DNA of 64,000 bases from Aurantimonas sp965217685 (lineage in GTDB: Bacteria; Pseudomonadota; Alphaproteobacteria; Rhizobiales; Rhizobiaceae), in assembly GCA_965217685.1 (NCBI GenBank), contig CBDCIZ010000003.1, positions 2,790,001-2,854,000 of the forward strand, given 5' to 3'. Below are positions 26,350 through 35,322 of this stretch, in pieces. A program made the translations under genes and the position numbers. The stretch's first letter is position 1. Every line of letters begins with the position of its first letter. The notes beneath the pieces were generated by a model, which was given only the letters and a program-made list of their open reading frames with translations, searched no databases and was not told the origin of the DNA.

Positions 26350-26708
26350 AAAGAAAAGGACTGGGAGCTGTTTTCAGAACAGTTGAGCCCGCCGAAGCGG
26401 AACAGGTTGGTTGCCAGGTTGGCCTGCCCCCACCGAAGTGGTCCTCCCTGAAGTATGGTTTTTCAGCCATTGAAGCGCTTGGGAATGGTAGTCCATTTCC
26501 AGTGTTAGTTTTCGGCGGCGTTGAGACCTGTGGGACTGTCGGGTCCGTCGAAAGCACTGCCCGCAAAGCGTATTCGCTGGGCGGGATACCGACCAATTGT
26601 CGCATCGCATCATAAACAAAACACAATTCTTTTGACAGCATGCAGCAATGTTGACGCCTTATCTTCCTTGGTGAGCGGATCATCGCTCCTAAAACAGGGA
26701 GGAATGTT
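26350..26708. other. Intergenic stretch between the copper island and the envelope region
   Basis: About 360 bp. No gene is supported; short frames on the minus strand (26374-26619) give low-complexity peptides. It ends with a GGGAGGA ribosome binding site for the small secreted protein at 26709. Confidence 0.4.
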
Positions 26709-27041
26709 ATGAACACCTTCAAGTTCCATGCATTGTCATGCCTGACCACCGGCATTCTGGTCGGAGGCTTCGCCACCGCAACCCCTTCACTTGCCGCCGG
26801 TCCTCTCGTGCATCACAAGCCTTTCGAGCGAGCGCCCGTCAGCCGTCAGGTTCAGCAGCGCCGCTCAGCGGATGCGGATTTTGCTTCGGCGACTCCAACG
26901 CCTCAATGCGAAAACGTCGAGCAGCACTATGCCGCCGCGCTGAAGGAACATCCCGGCATGGTACCGGGCGACGCCTCGAGCTGGGCTCAGTGGGCGGCTG
27001 ATCAGAATCGTGCGATCGCGTCGAGCCCGATCTGCCGATGA
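26709..27041 (+). CDS. Small secreted protein, paralogue of the next gene
   Basis: A 110-residue protein with a signal peptide (ending SLAAG) and a short polar mature part containing CENVEQHYAAALKEHPG and a C-terminal RAIASSPICR. The two Cys could form a disulphide. It shares the pattern VEQHYAAA and RAIAS with the neighbouring 104-residue protein, so the two are paralogues. A perfect hairpin terminator follows. Function unknown. Confidence 0.65.
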   Translation: MNTFKFHALSCLTTGILVGGFATATPSLAAGPLVHHKPFERAPVSRQVQQRRSADADFASATPTPQCENVEQHYAAALKEHPGMVPGDASSWAQWAADQNRAIASSPICR

Positions 27042-27063
27042 GGAGGCGACTACAGTCTTATTG

Positions 27064-27090
27064 AACGGGCCGGCATTCGCCGGCCCGTTT
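27064..27090 (+). terminator. Hairpin terminator
   Basis: AACGGGCCGGC (27064-27074) pairs perfectly with GCCGGCCCGTT (27079-27089) around a 4-base loop and is followed by T residues. It ends the small secreted protein gene. Confidence 0.8.
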
Positions 27091-27248
27091 GCCGTTCGGC
27101 CATCTCGCCAACACGTTCCGCACTTGAATTGGACAGTCGACCGGACGTTACAAAAGCACAATCTCCCGGCCCGGAAACGGCAATGTCGAGGGTCCATGTT
27201 CCTTACCAGAGCAGAATGACGCTCCGGACAACCCAAGGATTAAAGATC

Positions 27249-27563
27249 ATGACCGCCTTCAAGACCACCGCCCTTTCTTTCGTCGCCCTCGGCTCGCTCA
27301 TCGCGGGTAGCGCTCTGATGACGCCGTCCTTTGCTGCCGAACGTCATCACAAGCACTGGACAATCAATCATCAGGTCCGGCCGACCGACCTTGCCCGCGA
27401 CCGAGCGACAGTGCCTTCGCAAAACGAAAGCGTCGAGCGCCATTACGCCGCCGCTCGCGCCCGCGAAAATGCACATACTTCCGGCAGCGTTCCTGGCAGC
27501 ACTTGGGCCACGGACAATCGTGCCGAAGCCACGCGCAGGGCGATCGCGTCCAATCATGGCTGA
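27249..27563 (+). CDS. Small secreted protein, paralogue of the preceding gene
   Basis: A 104-residue protein with a signal peptide (ending SFAAE) and a His-rich start of the mature part (RHHKHWTINH), then SVERHYAAARAREN and RAIASNHG. The VERHYAAA and RAIAS elements match the upstream gene. The start at 27249 opens the signal peptide. A 15-bp perfect hairpin follows. Function unknown. Confidence 0.65.
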   Translation: MTAFKTTALSFVALGSLIAGSALMTPSFAAERHHKHWTINHQVRPTDLARDRATVPSQNESVERHYAAARARENAHTSGSVPGSTWATDNRAEATRRAIASNHG

Positions 27564-27585
27564 TATTGAGCGAGCTCAAATCTCA

Positions 27586-27620
27586 CGCAGACAGGCCGGC
27601 CTCGCGCCGGCCTGTCTGCG
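27586..27620 (+). terminator. Hairpin terminator
   Basis: A perfect 15-bp stem (27586-27600 with 27606-27620) around a 5-base loop lies just after the secreted-protein stop. It has no long T-tract. Confidence 0.7.
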
Positions 27621-27636
27621 TTGGGGCAATCGTCTT

Positions 27637-27654
27637 GAATACCGATCCGTATAG
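27637..27654 (+). promoter_or_regulatory. GTATAG box 1
   Basis: GAATAC-CGATCC-GTATAG, an inverted repeat with 6-bp spacer, 84 bp upstream of the PepSY-like gene at 27738. It is one of eleven such sites in the region. Confidence 0.65.
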
Positions 27655-27737
27655 TCCCAGAGCTTTGGAGAACATGTTCGCCCACCACCTTGAGGGAGTT
27701 GGGCAATAATGCCTGGCCTCATGAAAGGAATTTCAAG

Positions 27738-28367
27738 ATGCAGCCGATCAAATCAAGAAACCTGAAAAACTTGAATGCCGCAATTCTGGGCGGCGTCATG
27801 CTTCTGGGAGCGGGGGGCGCAGCCATGGCCCAGGATCAGGGCCAGGATCAGGGAATGACGAAACCGAACCCGACGGCGATGTCCGGCACCAGCGACAGCA
27901 CGGACGCCGGCCTGTCATCGGTCACGACTGCCAAGGTTGATCTCAGTCAGGCCGTCGACATGGCGGAAAAGGCCACCGGCGGACGGGCGGTCGACGTGAC
28001 GGCCGCAGACGAAGCCGGCAAGGGCGGCTGGGAGGTCGAACTTGCCCAAAACGATGGCACCATGAAGACCGTGCTCGTCGACATGTCGAGCGGGGCCGTC
28101 GATCAAAACCCACAGCGGGAGAACGACAGCGCTCAGTCCCGTGAAGGCGAACGCGCCGGAACAGACGAAAATCGTCCCGATGAGGAGCGTGCCGACAGCG
28201 GTGAAGACCGCGGTGATCGCAAGGACGGCGAGTACCGCGATAGCGGCGAGCGCGAACACGACGGTGAATATCGCGACGGCGGCGAGCGTCATGACGAAGG
28301 CGCGTCCGATGAGGAGCGCGGCGACGAGCATGGACAGGATCGTGAGCGCGGCGAAATGAACAACTGA
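27738..28367 (+). CDS. Secreted PepSY-like protein with charged repetitive tail
   Basis: A 209-residue protein: signal peptide (ending AMAQD), a PepSY-like segment (VDLSQAVDMAEKATGGRAVDV, then GGWEVELAQNDGTMKTVLVD), and a C-terminal third made almost only of Glu, Asp, Arg, Gly and Ser with an imperfect DGEYRD-SGEREH repeat. PepSY domains are periplasmic and often accompany two-component systems. A GTATAG box precedes it and a terminator follows. The neighbour at 28586 carries the same core. Confidence 0.75.
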   Translation: MQPIKSRNLKNLNAAILGGVMLLGAGGAAMAQDQGQDQGMTKPNPTAMSGTSDSTDAGLSSVTTAKVDLSQAVDMAEKATGGRAVDVTAADEAGKGGWEVELAQNDGTMKTVLVDMSSGAVDQNPQRENDSAQSREGERAGTDENRPDEERADSGEDRGDRKDGEYRDSGEREHDGEYRDGGERHDEGASDEERGDEHGQDRERGEMNN

Positions 28368-28389
28368 TCACGTCATGTGTCTCAACAGG

Positions 28390-28416
28390 AAGCCCTCCGA
28401 TTTGTTCGGAGGGCTT
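28390..28416 (+). terminator. Hairpin terminator
   Basis: AAGCCCTCCGA (28390-28400) pairs with TCGGAGGGCTT (28406-28416) around a 5-base loop, just downstream of the PepSY-like gene. Confidence 0.8.
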
Positions 28417-28480
28417 TCGTTATTGGAGTAGATGCCCAACCGGCAACGCCGATCGAGTGTGTGTTGAGAAAATCTTTGAT

Positions 28481-28498
28481 CGATACAGATTTGTATAG
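28481..28498 (+). promoter_or_regulatory. GTATAG box 2
   Basis: CGATAC-AGATTT-GTATAG, 88 bp upstream of the second PepSY-like gene. Confidence 0.65.
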
Positions 28499-28585
28499 AT
28501 TTGGAACCCGGAATTTTATGTTCCCAGATTAAAAGCGACAACAGGGCCTGCAAATCAGCCGGTTCGTGACCTGGAAAACAATGCG

Positions 28586-28999
28586 ATGGAAACTTTTGTG
28601 CGAGCAAAAAGACAAGGTTTTTCTTCTGTCTTGCTTTCGGTGGCTCTGCTGGTCGGCAAAGGACAAGCGGCCGGAACGGCCGAAGCCATACGACGCGAGG
28701 AAAACAAGTTCGATCTCGCCAAGATCGCCAAGGCGAAGGTCGGCGTGTCCCAGGCAATCGATGCCGCGATTGTCGCGGTTGGCGGCAACGTCATCAATGC
28801 GGGCTTCGTGAGCGAAAACGGGGAAAGCAATTGGGAGATCGAGCTCGCCGAGAACGACGGCACCGTCAAAACGGTCCTGGTGAATGCCGAAAGCGGCGCC
28901 GTCGACATCAACCCGCCCAACGAAGGCGAGCGACGAAAATCGTCCGGCGGCCGTAATCTCGATTCCGCCAGCCTTTTGCGAGATGAGATCGTCAACTGA
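28586..28999 (+). CDS. PepSY-like secreted protein
   Basis: A 137-residue protein whose core (KVGVSQAIDAAIVAVGG, then ESNWEIELAENDGTVKTVLVN and SGAVDINPP) matches the PepSY-like protein at 27738 and lacks the charged repetitive tail. The N-terminus has a hydrophobic stretch (SVLLSVALLVGKGQA) that can serve as signal peptide. It is probably a periplasmic accessory of the two-component system whose putative box lies upstream. Confidence 0.72.
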   Translation: METFVRAKRQGFSSVLLSVALLVGKGQAAGTAEAIRREENKFDLAKIAKAKVGVSQAIDAAIVAVGGNVINAGFVSENGESNWEIELAENDGTVKTVLVNAESGAVDINPPNEGERRKSSGGRNLDSASLLRDEIVN

Positions 29000-29093
29000 G
29001 ATTCCCGACCACTCACATCTCTTGCCACTATGCTTTTCGAACTCACCCATTCAGGGGCAGCTCTTAAGCGGGCAACTTCCGCAAGATGGGGAA

Positions 29094-29111
29094 TTATACG
29101 AAACCGTATAG
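29094..29111 (+). promoter_or_regulatory. GTATAG box 3
   Basis: TTATAC-GAAACC-GTATAG, 106 bp upstream of the DedA-PAP2 fusion gene; one of the best matches. Confidence 0.7.
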
Positions 29112-29216
29112 TTTTAGACATCTGACGCCAAGGCATCGCTGCTATCGAACAGTCGCTGTAGCCGATGGACTTCGAATTCAAGCGATATCCATCAATCGCA
29201 TTCAGCAAAGCGACCT

Positions 29217-31241
29217 ATGACCCAGACCGTCACCGATCTGATTTCCCAGCATGCGGTTGCCGCGCTCGCCATCATCTTCTTCGTCAGTCTCGGCGAGGCG
29301 TTGTTCATCGTGGGACTGTTCGTTCCAAGCACCGTCGTTCTGATCGCCGCGGGAGGCCTGATCGGAGGCGGCAAACTACCGTTCCTGCCCGTTCTGATCT
29401 TCGCGAGCGCAGGGGCAATCGCCGGCGATGCGCTGTCGTTTTGGGTCGGCCACCACTACAAGGGTCGGCTTCGGTCACTGTGGCCATTCAATCGTTACAC
29501 GTCGCTGCTCGACAAAGGGGAGGCATTCTTCGACCGCCATGGCGGCAAGAGCATCTTCATCGGACGCTTCGTTCCAGGTGTGAAGGCGATCGTTCCAGGG
29601 ATTGCTGTCATGGCTGGTATGAACTTCGCCAAATTCAGTGTCGTCAACATCGTTTCGGCTGTCGTCTGGGCGGCGGCGCATCTTGTCCCGGCCGCCGGCA
29701 TTGGGCTCGGGCTCTCCCGGGTCCGTACCTTCGATCCGCGTCTGGCGGTGCTGGCGGTAACGGTCATCGCGGCCGTTCTCATCGCCTACTATCTGGCCAA
29801 GATCGCCTACGGATTTGCCTACCCGGTTTTCGACCAATGGCGGATCGCACGCGTTGCAACGCGCTCATCGGCAGAAGGGTGGCTTGCGTCCTTCGAAACG
29901 CGCTTTCTGACCAACGACCGCGGCATCGTCGGATGGACACTGGTTCTCTTCGTCGCCGCGCTGGCCGCGAGCGGCTTTGTGACGTTGCTGGCCGATCTTC
30001 TGTACAATCCCGAACTGAAGCTGCTCGACAAATCGGTCTACAACGTCCTGCAGTCCTTGCGCAGCGAGGCCGGCACTCGCGTCATGACGGCACTTACCAT
30101 GGGCGCCGATGGGTTCGTTCTCATTGCCCTGACGATCGGCCTGATTGCGGTCTTGCTGATCCGGAAGCGGTTTGCACTCGCCGGCATGACGGCATTGGCG
30201 ATCGGCGTGCAAAGCCTTTTCGTGCCTGTGATCAAGGGCATCATCGAACGGCCGCGGCCGACCACGCTTTATTCGGGGGCCGAGTCCTTTTCATTCCCAA
30301 GCGGCCATGCCACGCAATCCATGACGGTGTTCGGGATCCTGGCGGTCATTGTCGCCGCCAACCTTTCGGGTCGATGGCGGCCGATCGTGATCATCGTAGC
30401 GATGGCCACTGCCGCCTTCGTCGCATTCTCTCGACTGTATCTAGGGGCCCATTGGCTCAGCGACGTTTCGGCCGGATTCTGTTTGGGCCTTCTGATCACA
30501 GCGCTCTTCGCGTTTTTCACCAAGCGCCTCGACAAGGCTGTTGGGCTGATACCAATCGCGGCCGTTTTGCTGCCGGTCTACGCTGTCGCCTACATTTATC
30601 ATCTGAACCGCGACTATGATCATTGGATCTCCAGCTACGCGCCTGTAGTCTCCGTCCAGAACATCGCACGGCAGGACTGGTTGAAGATCGGCTGGCAGAA
30701 TCTTGCTCACGATCGTTTGGCGATGGACGGCGATCGCGGCGAAGCCCTCGTCTTCCAGACCGACCTGTCCGTTCAGAATCTAACGGCAAAAATGTCCCGC
30801 TCGGGATGGCGATCTGCACCGGCCGGGACTCTTGTCGAAGCGCTGCTGCCATCGACGCATTCTCTCACCGACCGGCCAACGGCGCCTTTGCTGCACGAAG
30901 GCACAAAGCCGGTTATCGCCTACACCCTGCCGTCGGAAAATCCATGTGAACGGCTTGTACTGCGGTTCTGGACGTCGGCCTATGCCATCGGGCTCGGCGC
31001 GAGCAGCAAACCGATTCTTCTGGGCGGCGTGTCGCAAGAGATTCTTAAGCCGTTCCTCGCGGGCTATGCGACCCTCGACGTCGTCGAGCCGTCACAACGT
31101 CTTTCGTTCATGTCGCATGGTGTTTTGAATTCCATTCTCCCCGACGCCGCGAGTCCCATCGGCGAAAACGCAATCGTTCTTCTTCCATCAATCGGCGGAC
31201 CAAGAATTGTGCGTTCGACTTTATTGGGACCGACGCCATGA
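29217..31241 (+). CDS. DedA-PAP2-LssY three-domain membrane protein
   Basis: A 674-residue fusion. Residues about 1-200 are a DedA/SNARE-associated domain (GEALFIVGLFVPSTVVLIAAG, FIGRFVPGVKAIVPGIAVMAG). About 250-430 are a PAP2 lipid phosphatase with all three motifs: KGIIERPRP, SFPSGHATQS and SRLYLGAHWLSDVSAG. About 460-670 are an LssY-like C-terminal domain. DedA proteins help recycle undecaprenyl phosphate and PAP2 enzymes remove phosphate from polyprenyl or lipid diphosphates. The stop overlaps the start of an adenylyl cyclase gene (ATGA). Confidence 0.88.
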   Translation: MTQTVTDLISQHAVAALAIIFFVSLGEALFIVGLFVPSTVVLIAAGGLIGGGKLPFLPVLIFASAGAIAGDALSFWVGHHYKGRLRSLWPFNRYTSLLDKGEAFFDRHGGKSIFIGRFVPGVKAIVPGIAVMAGMNFAKFSVVNIVSAVVWAAAHLVPAAGIGLGLSRVRTFDPRLAVLAVTVIAAVLIAYYLAKIAYGFAYPVFDQWRIARVATRSSAEGWLASFETRFLTNDRGIVGWTLVLFVAALAASGFVTLLADLLYNPELKLLDKSVYNVLQSLRSEAGTRVMTALTMGADGFVLIALTIGLIAVLLIRKRFALAGMTALAIGVQSLFVPVIKGIIERPRPTTLYSGAESFSFPSGHATQSMTVFGILAVIVAANLSGRWRPIVIIVAMATAAFVAFSRLYLGAHWLSDVSAGFCLGLLITALFAFFTKRLDKAVGLIPIAAVLLPVYAVAYIYHLNRDYDHWISSYAPVVSVQNIARQDWLKIGWQNLAHDRLAMDGDRGEALVFQTDLSVQNLTAKMSRSGWRSAPAGTLVEALLPSTHSLTDRPTAPLLHEGTKPVIAYTLPSENPCERLVLRFWTSAYAIGLGASSKPILLGGVSQEILKPFLAGYATLDVVEPSQRLSFMSHGVLNSILPDAASPIGENAIVLLPSIGGPRIVRSTLLGPTP

Positions 31242-32551
31242 AGGAAAAAACGCCACCGGTGGGTACGAGTGATCGCTCGATGGACGAGGAAGGCATCGGA
31301 CGTCCGTTCCCGCTTCTGAAAACCTTTCTCTTGATCCTTCTGCCCGTGATCCTGGTCGGGGCGGTTGGGTTGGTCGTCACGTTGAACAACGCGATCTCCG
31401 CCAGTGCCGAGAAACTCTTTGCCGATCAGGAAATCAAGCTGGTCCGCACGATGCTGCTTGCCGATGGCGTCCTCGACGGTCCAACCGCGCCGTCCGCCTC
31501 GATCCTGAACGAATTGCGCAAGGAGCTGAGCGAGGTCGAGATCACATGTCTTTCGATCCTGGACCGGTCAGGTCGACTGATCGCTGAAATTGCGGAAAAT
31601 ACTTCCTGCTCACCGGTCATCCTTGCTGATTTCGACGATGTCACACTCACGACTGGCTCCGTCCTGAAGGAAGATGTGGTGATGGCGGGCCACTGGACGT
31701 CCCTTGGGATCGTCTCGATCCCGCAAACCGGGGCGCGTGCATGGATCGCCGCGACCCGCAAGAGCGTAATGCTGGAAACCGCCATTTCACGGCTGACGGG
31801 CTTTTGGACGAAGCTTTTTGCCGGCGTCTTCTTCGCGGCGGTCCTTTCGACCGGACTGGTGATTGCGAAGGCCCAAAAGTCCATTGATGGCCAGGCGGCC
31901 TATGTTCGCGGTGTCCATTCGAGATTGCGGCGATTTTTATCGGTCGCGGCCGTGCGCAACGCCATCGACGACGAGGCCGAACCGTCGCGTTTCGAGGCAG
32001 TGGTGATGTTTCTCGATCTGCGGGATTTTTCCAGTTTCGCCGAAACCGCGTTTCCAAAAGAGGTGGCCGCCCTGATCGACGACTTCGTCACAAGGGTCGC
32101 CGGCGCCGTCTCCGACCGTCAGGGCGAAATCGACAAGATCATCGGCGACGGCATTCTCGCCGTTTTTCGTGGCGAGAGCGCTGCCTCACGTGCGATCGAC
32201 GCTGCCCTTGCAAGTCTTAAAGCGTGTGCGGGGATGGTGCGCGAGCCTGGGATCGGGCTTTACCGCGGCGAGGTCATCGCCGCGGCGCTCGGCAGCGGTC
32301 AGCGGGCTGACTTTACGATCCTGGGTCGAACGGTGAATTTGGCGTCCCGATTGTGTTCGCTGTCGCAAGCGCTGGAGATCACCGTTCCCGCCGATTTCGC
32401 GCTGCCCGATCACGACACGCTGGTGGAGGTCGGCCGCGAGTTCGTCAGGCCACGTCATCATCGCCAGTCGATGGAAGTCGTACGCTATCGGATGGCGGAT
32501 CGCACACAAGCCTTCAAGTCCAGGCAGCTATCGGCGGAAGACCTTATCTGA
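31238..32551 (+). CDS. Membrane class III adenylate/guanylate cyclase
   Basis: A 437-residue protein with two membrane helices (about 28-50 and 188-208) flanking a periplasmic sensor region, then a class III cyclase domain. The catalytic segment reads MFLDLRDFSSFAETAFP with metal-binding Asp residues, then KIIGDGILAVFRG and RADFTILGRTVNLASRLC. It makes cAMP or cGMP in response to an envelope signal. It is translationally coupled to the DedA-PAP2-LssY gene, which is an unusual pairing. Confidence 0.87.
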   Translation: MKEKTPPVGTSDRSMDEEGIGRPFPLLKTFLLILLPVILVGAVGLVVTLNNAISASAEKLFADQEIKLVRTMLLADGVLDGPTAPSASILNELRKELSEVEITCLSILDRSGRLIAEIAENTSCSPVILADFDDVTLTTGSVLKEDVVMAGHWTSLGIVSIPQTGARAWIAATRKSVMLETAISRLTGFWTKLFAGVFFAAVLSTGLVIAKAQKSIDGQAAYVRGVHSRLRRFLSVAAVRNAIDDEAEPSRFEAVVMFLDLRDFSSFAETAFPKEVAALIDDFVTRVAGAVSDRQGEIDKIIGDGILAVFRGESAASRAIDAALASLKACAGMVREPGIGLYRGEVIAAALGSGQRADFTILGRTVNLASRLCSLSQALEITVPADFALPDHDTLVEVGREFVRPRHHRQSMEVVRYRMADRTQAFKSRQLSAEDLI

Positions 32552-32663
32552 ATGCTTTGACGCAGACCACGAGAACAGCGACCCAGATTATCGCGACCAG
32601 CGCTGCGCCCCATTCGTCAAAGCTCTTGAAAGCGAAATTATCGGATGCACGCAGGGACGCCAT
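32544..32663 (-). CDS. Possible 39-residue membrane protein
   Basis: Reads MASLRASDNFAFKSFDEWG, then the helix AALVAIIWVAVLVVCV and KAFR, giving one membrane span with a polar N-terminus. It overlaps the last 8 bp of the cyclase gene on the other strand. Only a weak ribosome binding site (AGGCGA) is present, so it is a candidate rather than a sure gene. Confidence 0.4.
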   Translation of the reverse strand: MASLRASDNFAFKSFDEWGAALVAIIWVAVLVVCVKAFR

Positions 32664-32817
32664 TTTCGCCTGACCGGTAAGACTGCTTGTCAAGGCGATA
32701 CCGAGGGGCGTGATTTAACGCATATGTCCCCAGGAGATACTCCTTCGGGCCGATTTTATCACCGATTCGAAATAGCTTGCGGTCGGACCGCCGCGTGTAG
32801 TCGGTTCGCCTCTCCAA

Positions 32818-32835
32818 TATTGCAAATCCGTATAG
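32818..32835 (+). promoter_or_regulatory. GTATAG box 4 (degenerate left half)
   Basis: TATTGC-AAATCC-GTATAG, 85 bp upstream of the cytochrome b561 gene. Only the gene-proximal half and the spacer fit the pattern well. Confidence 0.5.
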
Positions 32836-32919
32836 TTTCGGAAATCCCCGGGTCACACGGCATGGTCTAGAAGGTCATCAGATTAAGCCCCATCAGGAAC
32901 CGATTCTTCCGGAGAAACC

Positions 32920-33435
32920 GTGAACGATACCGCATCGAATGCCGGCTGGAGCCGGCTGAACATTTCGCTTCACTGGCTGATCGTCATCCTGATCCTCGCC
33001 CAGTGGATCGAGGGTGACTACATGCGCGGCTTGTGGGACGCAACGCTCGACGACAAGGCGATCTCGTCGACCACAAGCATTCTCGGCTACACGCACATCG
33101 TCGCCGGATCATTCATCCTCGCGGCAGCGCTCGTCAGGCTGCTGGACCGCTTAGTGAACGGACGTCCCGCCTACTCGACACAAGACCCGAACTGGGCGAC
33201 ATGGCTCGCGAAAACCACCCATGTTCTGCTCTACTTGATCATCATAGCCATGCCGATCCTCGGCCTTGCCGCCTGGTTCACGGGCAACGACGACATCGCG
33301 GGCTACCACACGCTGCTCTGGAACCCGCTGCTCGTCGTTGCCGGCCTCCACATCTGCGGGGCTCTGGCCCAGCATTTCGTCTTCAAGTCGAATGCCCTCG
33401 CCCGCATGGTGCCGCGGTTAAAAGCCCCGTCTTAA
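32920..33435 (+). CDS. Cytochrome b561-type membrane protein
   Basis: A 171-residue four-helix protein with the b561 His pattern: LNISLHWLIVILILAQW, ILGYTHIVAGS, KTTHVLLYLIIIAMP and VAGLHICGALAQHF. It moves electrons from quinol to periplasmic acceptors. The GTG start has GGAG 6 bp upstream. A GTATAG-type box precedes it, placing it with the envelope regulon; its sequence differs clearly from the b561 at 15794. Confidence 0.88.
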   Translation: MNDTASNAGWSRLNISLHWLIVILILAQWIEGDYMRGLWDATLDDKAISSTTSILGYTHIVAGSFILAAALVRLLDRLVNGRPAYSTQDPNWATWLAKTTHVLLYLIIIAMPILGLAAWFTGNDDIAGYHTLLWNPLLVVAGLHICGALAQHFVFKSNALARMVPRLKAPS

Positions 33436-33565
33436 GGGCGGACCTGCTTCGTCTCTAAAGTCCCGGAAAGACCCGGCGCTCCAAGCCTTGCCTCTTCCAT
33501 GCCAGGATGATCCGGTCATGCTTCATCGACGACGCGCCGTCTTCGCGAAAGGCCCGGACGAGGCC

Positions 33566-35065
33566 ATGTCCGTGCGTCGTTCGGCTCCGTCGGGCAGCCT
33601 TGCCTGGCCGCTTCTGGTCCTCGCTGCGTTCATCCTGGTGTCGGCCGGACTGCGCCCCGTGCTGCCGCCGGACGAGACCCGCTATCTCACGGTCGCCTGG
33701 GAAATGCTGGTGAACCGAGACTTCGTCGTTCCAACGGTCAATTTCGCGCCCTATCATCACAAGCCACCGCTGCTCTTCTGGCTGATCGACATCGCATGGG
33801 CACTGTTCGGCGTTTCGCGGCTTTCGGCGCTGGTGGTCGTCTTCGCGATTTCCGCGCTGTCGATCGTGCTCACGCGCCAGTTGGCGCGCGAGCTCGTTCC
33901 AAACGACGACCGCATGATCGAACGCATCGGCTGGGCGATGCTTGGCAACGCCGTTTTCGTGATCTACTCCGGTCTCATCCTCTTCGATCTGCTTCTCACC
34001 TGCTGCGTTCTCGGTGCCGTGATCGCTCTTCTGGCCTACGCTCGCGAAGGCGGACGCGGACGCTCCAATGCTCTCATCCTCCTGGCCGGGCTTTGCCTCG
34101 GTCTCGGTGTTCTCGCCAAGGGTCCGGTGGTGCTGGTCTTCCTTCTGTGGCCGGTCGCGACCTATCCGCTCTGGCGAGGCGCGATTCACGCCGCGCCCAC
34201 CACGCGGATGTGGCGCGGATTCGGTCTGTCAATTCTGGTCGGGCTCTTGCTGGTCGCAGCCTGGATCGTGCCGGCGCTGATCGAAACCCACGGCGAGTTC
34301 GCAAGTTCGCTGATCTGGAGCCAGACCGCCGGACGCATCTCGGGCAATTTGGCGAACAGCCACGATCGTCCCTTCTGGTTTTATCTGCCGCTCCTGCCGA
34401 TCTTCGCGATGCCCTGGATCTTCTCGCCTTATCTCTGGTCCGCTCACCGGGCATCGCTTGCCCGGCCACTCCGGTCCATGCGTCGGGCATGGCAGGATGT
34501 CTGGTGGTTTCGCTTCCTCGTCCTTTGGACGCTCCCGGTGGTTGCGACCTTCAGCCTGATCGGCGGCAAGCAGCCGCACTATCTCGTTCCGCTCCTGCCA
34601 GCGGTGGTGATTGCGGCCGCGGCTCTGATGCGGACGCTTCGCCTGACCCTTATCCGCATCGGCGCTGCCATCGTCCTCGCGCTGGCGGTCATCGGGCAGG
34701 GCGCCGCAGCGCTGACGGTCTTCAAGGGCTACGACACGGCGCCGCTCGCCGTTCTGGTTGCCAGTCACGACGGACCTGTCGCCTTCCTCGGCGACTACCA
34801 GGGAGATTTTGGCTTTCTCGCGCGCCTGCAAACGCCGTTGACGGTGCTCGGCCAGAGAAAGGCGGCTTCGAACTGGCTAGCGGCAAACCCCACCGGCTTG
34901 CTCGTCGCCGTATGGCTCGATCCGGGCGAGCCATTGCCCGGCCGCGTCGTCTTCGACGCCCCCTACGAACTTGACCGGCGCATGGCCGCGAGTGTTGCTG
35001 CGGGCGGACAATCGGGTGAAGCCGTCTCCAAGGCGAAAGCTCAGCCTGCTGACAGGACCCGTTAA
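33566..35065 (+). CDS. ArnT-like glycosyltransferase, GT39/GT83 type
   Basis: About 499 residues with roughly twelve membrane helices and the N-terminal signature RPVLPPDETRYLTVAWEML containing the catalytic acidic pair, followed by HHKPPLLFWLIDIAWALFG. This matches the undecaprenyl-phosphate-sugar dependent family of ArnT, which transfers aminoarabinose to lipid A. The sugar and acceptor are not known. The frame is open back to 33488; I prefer the ATG at 33566 because GACGAGG lies just upstream. Lipid A modification would fit the PmrAB-like set around it. Confidence 0.85.
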   Translation: MSVRRSAPSGSLAWPLLVLAAFILVSAGLRPVLPPDETRYLTVAWEMLVNRDFVVPTVNFAPYHHKPPLLFWLIDIAWALFGVSRLSALVVVFAISALSIVLTRQLARELVPNDDRMIERIGWAMLGNAVFVIYSGLILFDLLLTCCVLGAVIALLAYAREGGRGRSNALILLAGLCLGLGVLAKGPVVLVFLLWPVATYPLWRGAIHAAPTTRMWRGFGLSILVGLLLVAAWIVPALIETHGEFASSLIWSQTAGRISGNLANSHDRPFWFYLPLLPIFAMPWIFSPYLWSAHRASLARPLRSMRRAWQDVWWFRFLVLWTLPVVATFSLIGGKQPHYLVPLLPAVVIAAAALMRTLRLTLIRIGAAIVLALAVIGQGAAALTVFKGYDTAPLAVLVASHDGPVAFLGDYQGDFGFLARLQTPLTVLGQRKAASNWLAANPTGLLVAVWLDPGEPLPGRVVFDAPYELDRRMAASVAAGGQSGEAVSKAKAQPADRTR

Positions 35066-35081
35066 CCTCTTGCCTTCGGTT

Positions 35082-35099
35082 TGCCTTGAAACGGTATAG
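35082..35099 (+). promoter_or_regulatory. GTATAG box 5 (degenerate left half)
   Basis: TGCCTT-GAAACG-GTATAG, 224 bp upstream of the beta-barrel gene. The gene-proximal half and spacer fit; the distal half does not. Confidence 0.45.
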
Positions 35100-35322
35100 T
35101 TCCGGCAATCTGGCGCCCATCGGCAAGGTCTAGACCTGATCGTCGAGACGGGGGCTTCAGCCTGGATCGTAACGGTCCCAGCGCCCGAAGACCAATCGGC
35201 CCGGCGTGTCCTCGCACGCCTGCCGCGTGGAAACCCGTCTCGGGCCGGGTCTGCTTTCAGGGCGTTTCAAAGATCCGGCCCCTTTTGAGGGGTGAACGCC
35301 CGAGATCCTGGAGACTTCCCAT

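Noticed and set aside
27147..27163. GTTAC-AAAAGC-ACAATC upstream of the second small secreted protein
   Set aside because: Only the distal half and spacer resemble the regulon element; the GTATAG half is missing.
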